Source: Candidatus Poribacteria bacterium
Lineage (GTDB): Bacteria > Poribacteria > WGA-4E > PCPOR2b
DNA: 64,000 nucleotides
NCBI GenBank assembly: GCA_022826645.1
Contig: JAJDUM010000105.1
Coordinates: 38,480 to 102,479, forward strand
Direction of reading: 5' to 3'
Made by a program: the position numbers and the translations under genes. This document shows, piece by piece, positions 16,268-24,215 of this stretch (positions within the stretch are counted from its first letter, which is position 1; each line of letters starts with the position of its first letter). The notes below the pieces were generated by a model, which had not been told where the DNA came from, searched no databases, and worked only from the letters and a program-made list of their open reading frames with translations.

Positions 16268-18852
16268 GAGAAATGAGAAAATACCACGATTATCTAATTG
16301 AGGAATTATCTGACCCCGAGGAGGCAATCGTCTATCTCGACGTCTCTAAAGAAGAATATCAGAAAGACGGTGACACTGTCGCATTTTTGATAGCACTCCA
16401 AAGCATCGCCGAAGCACAGGCAGGGAATAACGAACTCGTTTCCCAAGTCTATCTATTGAGCGGCGACGTTCATCGCTCACGGGGGGAGCATGACTGGGCG
16501 ATTGAGGACTATGACACAGTAATAAAACTGACTAATACAGTGATAGAAACGGATCCCAATAATGCTGAAGCCTATATCCGCCGCGGCATAGCTTACCAAC
16601 AGAAAGGCGAGTATAACTCCGCCATTGCAAATTTTACCAAAGTAATAGAACTAGATCCAAGCATACCTCAACTCTATTTAGCACGAGGCATGGCTTACCA
16701 ACAGATAGACGAGTATGGCTACGCTATTGAGGACGCGACCAAAGCATTAGAACTGAATCCTGATAATGTCGAGGCTTATAAACATCGCGGATTGGCTTAC
16801 CAAAGCAAAGGCGATTATGACCGTAGTAAAAGCGATTATGATCGCGCCATCAAAGACTTTACCAAAGCGATAGAACTGGACCCCGATGATACCAATACGT
16901 ATTGTGGTCGTGGCAACGCTTACCAGAGCAGAGGTGATTATGACCGTAGTAAAGACGATTATGATCGCGCCATCAAAGACTTTACCAAAGCAATAGAATT
17001 GGATCCTGATGATGCTAGAGCTTATAGTGGGCGTGGGACTGCTTATCAAAGTAAGGGTGATCATAACCGCGCTATCGAAGACGCTACAAAAGCCATAGAA
17101 TTGAATCCCCAAGATGCCAATGTCTATAACCATCGCGGTCTTATCTATTATTACAAAGGTGATTATGACCACGCCATTGAAGATTATGCAAAGGCAATAA
17201 GCCTGAACTCCAATCATATTAGAGTTTATAACAATCGTGGTACTATCTATTGTGCCACAGGCGACTATGACCGCGCCATTGAAGATTTTAACAGGGCGAT
17301 ACAACTCAATCCTGACTATGCCGAGGCCTATTACAACCGTGGCGCAGCTTATAGGGGCAAGGGCTTGGTTGATCGTGCTATCACAAACTATAACAGGGCG
17401 ATACAACTCAAACCCAATTATGCCGACGTTTATAAAAAGCTCTGGGAGGCACAGTTAACCCCAGAAGTACACGAAGAAACCAGATCAGATGAGAATCCAC
17501 TAGAACGAGATACCCTCGCAGGTGTGAATGTTTACATGACGAATACTTCGCGCACGTCGAAAGAAGTAGTTGAAGGTATCACCAAGATAGCTGTACGCGG
17601 CTTCAAGTCGCTCGCGGAAGAGTGCATAATAGACATCCGGCCTCTGACGGTTCTCGCTGGTGCAAATAGTTCCGGAAAATCGAGTATCATGCAGCCGCTA
17701 TTGCTGCTGAAGCAAACGCTAGAGCTGACGTTTGATCCGGGCCCGCTGTGGCTTGAGGGGCCGAACGTCCGATTTACTGAAGTTGAACAATTCCTGTCCA
17801 AGTTAGTTGATGAAGAAAGGACAGACCGTTTTCTGATTGGGATTGAAACTCGTAAATCTGATCTTGCTTGGTCAGTAACGACGACTTTCAGGAAGGGACA
17901 GAGGGGGATTGAGATTGTCAAAATGACCAGAGAAGACGAACCAGATGATGACTCATCATGGCCTCTTAAACATATTATCTTGTATCCTGAGATGCCAACT
18001 GAAAAAATCAAGTCGCTGTTTGACCGACACTCGACGCATGGGGATTTGGATGTCGTGAGGCGTTCACGATGTTTTTTGCGTTTGGAATCTCAAGATGGTA
18101 ATATATCCCTTAATTTTACCCGTAACCTTGATTTTGACATTTTTAACAGCATTCATCTCCCCGGATTACGAGGCAATCCAGAACGAATGTACAAACTGAC
18201 TAGCACCGGTCCCCGGTATCCCGGAAGGTTTGAAAATTACGTTGCGAGCATCATTCATGATTGGCAAAACACGAAAGATAGCCGTCTACAAACCCTAGTT
18301 GGAGCCCTTCGTAGACTTAAGCTAACAGGACGAATCAGCACCCAAAAAATTGGCGATATCGGTATCGAAATTAAAGTCGGTTTCCATCCTCATCACAGAA
18401 CCAGCAATATGGTTAACATCGCTGATGTGGGATTGGGTGTGTCCCAAGTCTTACCCGTCTTAGTTGCCCTGATTGTCGCGGAGCCGGGGCGGTTGGTCTA
18501 TCTCGAACAGCCAGAGCTGCACCTCCACCCCCGCGCCCAAGTCGCGTTGGCACAAGTGTTGGCGGATGCGGCGAAACGCGGCGTCCGTGTCGTCGCAGAA
18601 ACACATAGTTCGCTGCTGCTTCTGGCGATTCAAACGCTTGTTGCCGAAGGAGACCTCCCGCCGGAGTTGGTGAAGCTGCACTGGTTTACACGAGATGAAA
18701 ATGGTGCCACCAAAATCGACACCGCCGATTTGGATAAGGTGGGTGCTTATGGAGATTGGCCCGAAGACTTTGATGATGTCGATCTGAAGGCACAGAGTGA
18801 TTACCTTGATGCTGCAGATAAATTCTTATTTGATGACAAGGAGGTATCGTGA
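16264..18852 (+). CDS. Antitoxin-like N-terminus fused to TPR repeats and an ABC/OLD-class ATPase (DUF3696-like)
   Basis: An 862-residue protein. Residues 1-54 ('YHDYLIEELSDPEEAIVYLD', then 'FLIALQSIAEAQAG') match the N-terminal half of the HigA-type antidotes that pair with Gp49-like toxins; the HTH half is absent. Residues ~60-400 hold about nine TPR units of the 'AYxxRGxAYxxKGDYDxAIxD' type; units 4 and 5 carry an extra seven-residue duplication ('DYDRAIK'). After a linker, residues ~440-862 form an ATPase: Walker A 'GANSSGKSS' near 466, a signature-like 'DVGLGVSQV', Walker B 'YLEQPELHLHP' near 746, and 'AETHSSLLL'. This is the AAA15/DUF3696 type. It overlaps the toxin by 4 bases upstream and the PIN-like gene by 4 bases downstream, so all three are translationally coupled. 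Confidence 0.88.
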   Translation: MREMRKYHDYLIEELSDPEEAIVYLDVSKEEYQKDGDTVAFLIALQSIAEAQAGNNELVSQVYLLSGDVHRSRGEHDWAIEDYDTVIKLTNTVIETDPNNAEAYIRRGIAYQQKGEYNSAIANFTKVIELDPSIPQLYLARGMAYQQIDEYGYAIEDATKALELNPDNVEAYKHRGLAYQSKGDYDRSKSDYDRAIKDFTKAIELDPDDTNTYCGRGNAYQSRGDYDRSKDDYDRAIKDFTKAIELDPDDARAYSGRGTAYQSKGDHNRAIEDATKAIELNPQDANVYNHRGLIYYYKGDYDHAIEDYAKAISLNSNHIRVYNNRGTIYCATGDYDRAIEDFNRAIQLNPDYAEAYYNRGAAYRGKGLVDRAITNYNRAIQLKPNYADVYKKLWEAQLTPEVHEETRSDENPLERDTLAGVNVYMTNTSRTSKEVVEGITKIAVRGFKSLAEECIIDIRPLTVLAGANSSGKSSIMQPLLLLKQTLELTFDPGPLWLEGPNVRFTEVEQFLSKLVDEERTDRFLIGIETRKSDLAWSVTTTFRKGQRGIEIVKMTREDEPDDDSSWPLKHIILYPEMPTEKIKSLFDRHSTHGDLDVVRRSRCFLRLESQDGNISLNFTRNLDFDIFNSIHLPGLRGNPERMYKLTSTGPRYPGRFENYVASIIHDWQNTKDSRLQTLVGALRRLKLTGRISTQKIGDIGIEIKVGFHPHHRTSNMVNIADVGLGVSQVLPVLVALIVAEPGRLVYLEQPELHLHPRAQVALAQVLADAAKRGVRVVAETHSSLLLLAIQTLVAEGDLPPELVKLHWFTRDENGATKIDTADLDKVGAYGDWPEDFDDVDLKAQSDYLDAADKFLFDDKEVS

Positions 18853-19403
18853 AAAAAGCAAAGTCAAAACGATTGGTTATTGATGCCAGTGTTGCTCGAG
18901 CCTCCGGTGGCGTAGCTACTCACCCACAAGCCAAGCATTGTCGTGATTTTCTACTGAAAGTGTCATCACTAAGTTACAGGATTATGATGACACCGAAAAT
19001 TATCTGCGAGTGGAACAGGCGTCAATCCCTCTTTGCACTTAGGTGGAGGGGCGCAATGGCTAGGAGCAACAAAGTGTGTGGTGTTAAGAAGTCCCCAGTA
19101 GATGAAGAATTCCGTAACAAAATTGAAGACGCAGCAGAACAAAAAAATCAGATTCCAGCAATGCGGAAGGATGTTCACCTTCTTGAAGCAGCACGGATAA
19201 GTGACCAGACGATCATTTCGCTTGAAAAAAAGGTCCGACGGCATTTCGCCTATGTCGCTCAACATATTGATGAGATTGGAGACATCGTTTGGGTGAATCC
19301 TGAGCGTGTGGAGGAAGAGAAACCTCTTGTTTGGCTTCAAAACGGTGCACCGCCGGAAGAGCATCGTAAACTCCGCACTTGGGGGATTGCTAGTAGCTCT
19401 TAG
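18849..19403 (+). CDS. PIN-like domain protein, probable effector partner of the TPR-ATPase
   Basis: 184 residues, starting at a GTG that overlaps the ATPase stop, with AAGGAGG before it. The start 'RLVIDASVARASGG' has the first acidic residue of a PIN-like nuclease, and 'KDVHLLEAARISDQTIISLE' supplies later acidic positions in the expected order. A third acidic candidate is the Glu in 'PKIICEWNRR'. PIN proteins are metal-dependent RNases. Pairing with an OLD/ABC-class ATPase recalls ATPase-plus-effector defence pairs such as Septu or PARIS in logic, though not in components. The stop lies within the edge of a MITE-like element, so the natural C-terminus may have been altered by insertion. 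Confidence 0.7.
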   Translation: MKKAKSKRLVIDASVARASGGVATHPQAKHCRDFLLKVSSLSYRIMMTPKIICEWNRRQSLFALRWRGAMARSNKVCGVKKSPVDEEFRNKIEDAAEQKNQIPAMRKDVHLLEAARISDQTIISLEKKVRRHFAYVAQHIDEIGDIVWVNPERVEEEKPLVWLQNGAPPEEHRKLRTWGIASSS

Positions 19404-19550
19404 AATTAGTGAGACACTCTAAACCGAAGCGCATTGCCCCTAGGTCCGGTAGGGGCGTTTTCTCCCCGCACCGCATCGGCGCAGTTGGAAACAGCGCCTA
19501 CCAAACATGGAGAGCGAAAGTGTCTATTTATTCTTAGAATCCACTATAGT
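19399..19550. mobile_element. MITE-like element, copy B
   Basis: The left edge CTTAGAATTAGTGAGACACTC and right edge GAAAGTGTCTATTTATTCTT are imperfect inverted repeats. It is inverted relative to copy A (7008-7166). Its left edge supplies the stop codon of the PIN-like gene. It is GC-rich inside and has no gene. Confidence 0.6.
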
Positions 19551-19579
19551 TTGGCGCGGCATCCACATGAGACTCGGAA

Positions 19580-20224
19580 GTGACGCATCCAGTTGAACAC
19601 ATCACACAATCAGATTTCAATTACCCAGCGCAGTTGCGGGGGTATTTGAAAACAGAAGCACCAGAAACCATCTGGGCACGGGGAAATGTTGCCCTGTTGA
19701 CGGATCGGGAGGCTCATTTAAACGGAGAACTCTGGGCACTATTCTGCTCCAGTAGATGTCCTGGCCAGATTATCCTGAAAGCGCATGAATTGGCTCAACA
19801 GTTTCGGGCATCAGGAACATCTACCATCGGGGGGTATCATTCCCCAGTTGAAAAGGAGTGTCTTCGTGTCCTGCTTCGGGGTTCACAACCGATAATTCTT
19901 TGTCCCGCTCGGAGCATCGAAAACATGCGATTGACCCCAGTGTGGAAAGGGGGGTTAGCGGAGGGGCGTCTGTTACTTCTGTCTATCTTTGATAGCAAAC
20001 ATCGGCGTTCCACGGCAGGGTTGGCAAACCAACGTAACGCATTTGTTGCGGCACTTGCGGACAAGATATGTATCGCCCATGCCTCGGAAGGTAGCAAGAC
20101 GCTGGAATTCGCACGGCAGGTATCGGAGTGGGGCAAGCCGCTTTTCACCTTTGATGTACCCGCAAATAGACCGCTTCTTGAATGTGGAGCGCAGCGGATA
20201 GAGGATCTTGTACCTGAAGTATAA
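19580..20224 (+). CDS. DprA/SLOG-like protein
   Basis: 214 residues from a GTG (weak ribosome site, so the start is uncertain). 'YPAQLRGYLKTEAPETIWARGN', 'SRCPGQIILKAHELAQQF', 'TIGGYHSPVEKECLRVLL' and 'LSIFDSKHRRSTAGLANQRN' follow the Rossmann-like DprA/Smf fold of the SLOG superfamily, which binds ssDNA or nucleotide ligands. It lacks the C-terminal winged helix of housekeeping DprA, and the sequence is divergent. Relatives of this stand-alone kind occur in conflict and defence islands. A relic of a similar start directly after a methylase relic (15759) suggests that it once followed a methylase gene. Confidence 0.72.
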   Translation: MTHPVEHITQSDFNYPAQLRGYLKTEAPETIWARGNVALLTDREAHLNGELWALFCSSRCPGQIILKAHELAQQFRASGTSTIGGYHSPVEKECLRVLLRGSQPIILCPARSIENMRLTPVWKGGLAEGRLLLLSIFDSKHRRSTAGLANQRNAFVAALADKICIAHASEGSKTLEFARQVSEWGKPLFTFDVPANRPLLECGAQRIEDLVPEV

Positions 20225-20236
20225 TGTTGGCCCATG

Positions 20237-20366
20237 TAAAAAGAAAGTGCAAAACGCGAATCGAAATCGTAGGGGCGGGGTCCCCCCGCCCGTGGCACAT
20301 CCCGATTTATCGGGGCAGTAGGGGTTGGGGAACCCAACCCCTACGAAGATTCGGTTGCTGTTGTAC
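20237..20366. repeat. Dispersed intergenic repeat, family 1, copy 2
   Basis: Nearly identical to 461-590. Each copy follows a gene end closely or precedes a start without coding. It contains CCCGATTTATCGGG and GGTTGGGGAACCCAACCCC inverted repeats; another palindrome (CCCCGATTATCGGG) follows at about 20375. Confidence 0.8.
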
Positions 20367-20419
20367 GCCCCGATTATCGGGAGATTCAAAGCAATATGCC
20401 TACGACTGAGAGGACTTAG

Positions 20420-21508
20420 ATGAAAGCGTGGCGTTTTTATGGATTTAACGATATGCGGTTGGACGAGGTGCCTGACCCAGTTCGGCGTGAGGGGCATGTG
20501 ATCGCAGAGATTCTCTGTGTGCAACCGTCGGTCACCGAAGCGCAACTGGCTTACGGGATTCCAACCCTCGCCTACGAGCAGATTAAATACCGATTGGAGA
20601 CCGAGGCACCAATACGGTTATTTGGACACGAGTTCTGCGCCCAAATCGTGGAATCCGATCCGAACTCCCAATTTCGTCCGGGAGACCGTGTGGCAGCCCG
20701 CGCCAAGCTGCCCTGCGGCGAATGCTCCCTGTGCCTATCGGAGCGTGGAAACGACTGCCGACGGGGTCCGATCATCGGCTTCCAGTTGCCCGGCTGCTTC
20801 TCCGAGTTCGCTGTCCTGCCCGAAATCGCTTTGACGAAGGTGGACGACCGGATTTCAGACAGTGAGGCGGCGTGCTTGCAGTCGCTCTCCGATAGCCTCG
20901 CAGCGGTGGATACGGCGGAAATACGTATTGGGGATACGGTCGCTATCTTTGGGCAAGGTAGTATGGGATTGGAGTGTATGCAGGTAGCCCGTGCGAGCGG
21001 TGCGGGACAGTTAATCACCGTAGATGTCCGAGAGGAAGCGTGCCAAGTCTCTGTGGAGTTAGGTGCTGACCACAGCATTGATGCGAGCCGCGACGACCCG
21101 GTTGAACTTATTCAGACGTTGACCGACGGTAACGGCGCCGACGTCGTTTTTGAATGCGCGGGCGGCAGCCCGAAGCAGGGTTTGTCCGGGACGCAGACAC
21201 TTACACAAGCCATCGCAGCTGTCCGATCTGGCGGGAAATTAAACATCGTTTCGTGGTTCGGCCATCCGATGGAGCTTGATGTTGATGCGCTACGGGAGCG
21301 GAGCCTCAGATGTCTGTTCCCCGACATCAGCACACTGGCGCACCTGGAACACACGGTTCGGTTGGTCGCCTCCGGACGGATTCGGCTGAAACCAACCATC
21401 AAGCACGTTTTATCTGGTATCGAATCTGTCCCCAAAGCCTTCGAGATCACCGCAAACAAGGGCAAATACGGGGCTATCAACCCGGCGCAGGTGATGATGC
21501 ACGAGTAA
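20420..21508 (+). CDS. Zinc-binding alcohol dehydrogenase (MDR superfamily)
   Basis: 362 residues, with GAGAGGA before the ATG. It has the MDR layout: a catalytic zinc site with Cys in 'ILCVQPSVTE' and 'FGHEF', a structural zinc site 'CGECSLCLSERGNDC', and a Rossmann NAD(P) site 'IFGQGSMGLECMQVARASG'. 'GADVVFECAGG' is the common substrate-domain phrase. The Cys is followed by VQPS rather than the frequent GSD, so substrate chemistry may differ from classical alcohol or threonine dehydrogenases. It stands alone between repeats and does not belong clearly to the operon that follows. Confidence 0.9.
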   Translation: MKAWRFYGFNDMRLDEVPDPVRREGHVIAEILCVQPSVTEAQLAYGIPTLAYEQIKYRLETEAPIRLFGHEFCAQIVESDPNSQFRPGDRVAARAKLPCGECSLCLSERGNDCRRGPIIGFQLPGCFSEFAVLPEIALTKVDDRISDSEAACLQSLSDSLAAVDTAEIRIGDTVAIFGQGSMGLECMQVARASGAGQLITVDVREEACQVSVELGADHSIDASRDDPVELIQTLTDGNGADVVFECAGGSPKQGLSGTQTLTQAIAAVRSGGKLNIVSWFGHPMELDVDALRERSLRCLFPDISTLAHLEHTVRLVASGRIRLKPTIKHVLSGIESVPKAFEITANKGKYGAINPAQVMMHE

Positions 21509-21514
21509 TTTATG

Positions 21515-21713
21515 GTAGATTCTAAAAACAGATAGACACTTTCGCTCCCCGTGTTTGGTAGGCGCTGTTTCTAACTGCGCTTATCCGGTGCGGTTGGAAA
21601 CCGCACCTACCGGGGTGGATTGAATTCGGTGCGGTCCGATAAATCGAGACCAGGGTTGAAAACCGCACCTACCGGAGTGATAGCCTGGATTTCCCCATCC
21701 TACTATAATTTGC
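21515..21713. mobile_element. MITE-like element, copy C
   Basis: The left edge (GATTCTAAAAACAGATAGACAC) matches the terminal repeats of copies A and B. The right edge (ATCCTACTATAATTTG) matches the outer end of copy B (ATCCACTATAGTTTGG). The inside contains two copies of the GGTGCGGTT/AACCGCACC hairpin. The right edge carries a TATAAT (21704-21709) that could serve as a -10 for the following operon. Confidence 0.5.
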
Positions 21714-21755
21714 AAAAGACAACTCTTTATACGCCCTTTCAGAGAGGAAGAACGA

Positions 21756-22532
21756 ATGACTGACCCCCAAACGACAGATGACCTCCAAGCACTCCTTCCA
21801 CATTTTCGCCAGCACGGCTATGTGATTCTCAAGGACACACTCACGTCCGACGAAGTAATATATTTCCGTGAACTTTTCGATCGTGATCGCAAGGAGTTTG
21901 GCAGTCCAAATTGTTGGCATCCTTTCTCCAATCAGATGCGAAACTGCAATGCGTTAGTCACCTCGCCAGAATTTGACCAACTTCTCCGCCATCCCAAGAT
22001 TCTGCCGGCGATCGAATTTCTGATGGGCGGACCCGTCTGTTTCGCCGAAATCTGCTTGCGCCACATGGGAGCTTACGTTGGTGAACCCCATCAACGGTTT
22101 CATCGTGACCGTCCGCATTGGGAGGACCATCCGCTTCGTATGGACTACATGCAGCTGATGGTCTACCTTACCGATGTCGATGAGGGGACGCACTGCTTCT
22201 CCCTCTCGCCTGAATCCGTCGAGGATCCGATTGTGGAGATAGCCGAAAACGTCGAGCGTAATGGGACTGTTGATATTCACGCACCCGCAGGCACCGTCGT
22301 GCTTTTCAACATCGCCGTTCCGCATACGGCTACGGTTCGCGTCACGCAACGGGAGCGGAAAACGGTGCAAGCGTATTATGGACACCGTTCTCGCCCGTAT
22401 CTGAGCGACTGCTCTGTGATACCGCCGCGCTTCTCGCGTCATGACCCGGATCCGGAGGTACGAGCGTTTTACGGTAACCTTAACAAGACGACGCGAGCGT
22501 TCTTAGCAGGCTTTGATCCCCCGTCTGGATAA
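21756..22532 (+). CDS. Phytanoyl-CoA dioxygenase family protein
   Basis: 258 residues, with AGAGAGGAAG before the ATG. A non-haem Fe(II)/2-oxoglutarate dioxygenase of the PhyH family: the first iron ligands are in 'FHRDRPHW' (HxD), and the distal His is in 'VPHTATVRVTQRERKTV'. 'GYVILKDTLTSDEVIYFRELFD' is the usual PhyH N-terminal phrase. The substrate is unknown; bacterial members hydroxylate varied small molecules. It is the first gene of a forward operon with gaps of 24-83 bases to 29194. Confidence 0.9.
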   Translation: MTDPQTTDDLQALLPHFRQHGYVILKDTLTSDEVIYFRELFDRDRKEFGSPNCWHPFSNQMRNCNALVTSPEFDQLLRHPKILPAIEFLMGGPVCFAEICLRHMGAYVGEPHQRFHRDRPHWEDHPLRMDYMQLMVYLTDVDEGTHCFSLSPESVEDPIVEIAENVERNGTVDIHAPAGTVVLFNIAVPHTATVRVTQRERKTVQAYYGHRSRPYLSDCSVIPPRFSRHDPDPEVRAFYGNLNKTTRAFLAGFDPPSG

Positions 22533-22566
22533 ATCCTGAACCCTCCTACCGGAAAGGCAAACCGTT

Positions 22567-24183
22567 ATGAAACGCAGACACTCCTTAGACGAACCCCGTG
22601 TTTTCATGTTTGACGACGGACGACACGCTGCCAGCCTCTACCAATTTGAACCGCCCCTCGAACCCGGAGACTTTACCTTCAACGTAGATCAACTCGCGGA
22701 CAGCGGCGTGGACACCCTCATATACTTCGCCGTGCTTGAAGGGGGTGTGACCATGTACGACAGCCGTGTCGCGCAGAAGTGGGGCGATAACGTCGTCAAA
22801 TGGACGCATACGGTCTGGTATCGCGCCGGTCGAAATATCCATCAACTGATAGCGGATGGCTACGATCCGTTGAAGCTGCTCTGTGACCGATGCCATGAAA
22901 AAGGAATCTGGTTCATTCCGAGCAATCCGGTTACCCTCTCCGGCGGTGACAGAGCGACCGACGGCGGACTGGGTCGTAAGTCCGACTTTGTGTACGAGCA
23001 TCCGGAGTTTCAGGTGGGAGAGGAAGACGATCCACGGGCATCGGACGCGTGGTCGACGCGGTTCAGCTTTTTGCACCCAGAGGTTCGGGAGCAACAGTTT
23101 CGGGTCTCCGAGGAGCTCCTCGCGCGTTACGAAACCGATGGGATCGAACTGAACATGACCGATTTCGTTCCGTTTTGCAGGTTCGACGAGGTCGAGGAAC
23201 TCGCACCGATCATGACCCAATGGATCCGCGACCTTCGTGCAGTGGCTCGGAACGCCGAGGCAGATCAGGGCCGTCGTAAACGCATCTATGTCCGTATCCC
23301 GGCGCATCCAGACGCCTGGCGTGCCCTTGGATATGACGTGCGGCTTTGGGTTTCGGAGGGATTGGTGGACGGTCTCATCTGTCAACCCGGCCTCACACAA
23401 GGACCCGTGGATCAGGATCCCGATCTATCGGGCGCGGTCGCGTTGGTCAGTGGCACCCAATGCAGGGTGCTTTCGTCCTTCCAGAACGTGCTCGGCAGGC
23501 AGCTGAAGCAGTACGCCACGCCATCGATGATCTGGGCTGCTGCTGCGAATGCGTACGCCCAAGGCGCGGACGGTTTCGGGATAGGGGACGCCCACTGGAC
23601 GCCCAACGGTTGGCCCTGGACGCACAACGAGTATCAGACCCTGCGGCTGCTGGGGCACCCCGACATGTTAGCAACGGCTGATAAACTTTACCGCGTCCGC
23701 TCCGAGACACAGGGGGTGACCAAAGGTGTGGGTTGGGCACCCGGCGTAGCACCCTCCTTACCACAGACATTGGTTGAAGGGGAACCGGTCGAAGTACGGT
23801 TGCGGATAAGCGACGAACTGGAAAAATGGGATGGGGTAGGAAGGGTCAAATCGGTTCAACTGCGGATACGGATAATAGGGATTGAACCTTCGCTGAACGA
23901 TCTCCGAATTGAGCTGAACGGTCAACCGCTGCCGGACTCCATGCTGGATATAGAGGATCTGAACTACCGTCTGATAAGTACCGGGGCAGTAGGTCCCTAC
24001 GGACAGGTGTATAAATATCAACTCCCATCCACGCATTATCCAAAGTCGGGGCATAACTGCGTAAGCATTACACTCTTGAAAAGAGATCCGAATATTGAGA
24101 ATCCCTTTGAGGTCTACGATGTTGATTGCGACATCCGATACCGGCTGCACCGCCACTTCGGACGAGAACCGATCAACTATTAG
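22567..24183 (+). CDS. Glycoside-hydrolase-like TIM-barrel protein
   Basis: 538 residues. I cannot place it in a named GH family with certainty. It reads like the family-10-like glycosyl hydrolases of environmental bacteria: 'LADSGVDTLIYFAVLEGG', 'DRCHEKGIWFIPSNPV', 'ELLARYETDGIELNMTDFVPF' (a likely acid-bearing strand), 'WVSEGLVDGLICQPG' and 'GADGFGIGDAHWTPNG'. A C-terminal beta-rich region begins near residue 400. No signal peptide is seen, so it is probably cytoplasmic. A CCCGATCTATCGGG palindrome (23419-23432) is read through in frame as PDLSG. It is the second gene of the operon, 35 bases after the dioxygenase. Confidence 0.7.
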   Translation: MKRRHSLDEPRVFMFDDGRHAASLYQFEPPLEPGDFTFNVDQLADSGVDTLIYFAVLEGGVTMYDSRVAQKWGDNVVKWTHTVWYRAGRNIHQLIADGYDPLKLLCDRCHEKGIWFIPSNPVTLSGGDRATDGGLGRKSDFVYEHPEFQVGEEDDPRASDAWSTRFSFLHPEVREQQFRVSEELLARYETDGIELNMTDFVPFCRFDEVEELAPIMTQWIRDLRAVARNAEADQGRRKRIYVRIPAHPDAWRALGYDVRLWVSEGLVDGLICQPGLTQGPVDQDPDLSGAVALVSGTQCRVLSSFQNVLGRQLKQYATPSMIWAAAANAYAQGADGFGIGDAHWTPNGWPWTHNEYQTLRLLGHPDMLATADKLYRVRSETQGVTKGVGWAPGVAPSLPQTLVEGEPVEVRLRISDELEKWDGVGRVKSVQLRIRIIGIEPSLNDLRIELNGQPLPDSMLDIEDLNYRLISTGAVGPYGQVYKYQLPSTHYPKSGHNCVSITLLKRDPNIENPFEVYDVDCDIRYRLHRHFGREPINY

Positions 24184-24215
24184 CGGCATAACAGATAACC
24201 CTTGGGAGCAAGTAG

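Noticed and set aside
16747..17406. Reverse-strand 219-residue frame over the TPR region
   Set aside because: It mirrors the TPR repeats and produces repetitive Ile/Val-rich sequence with no family resemblance; a shadow.
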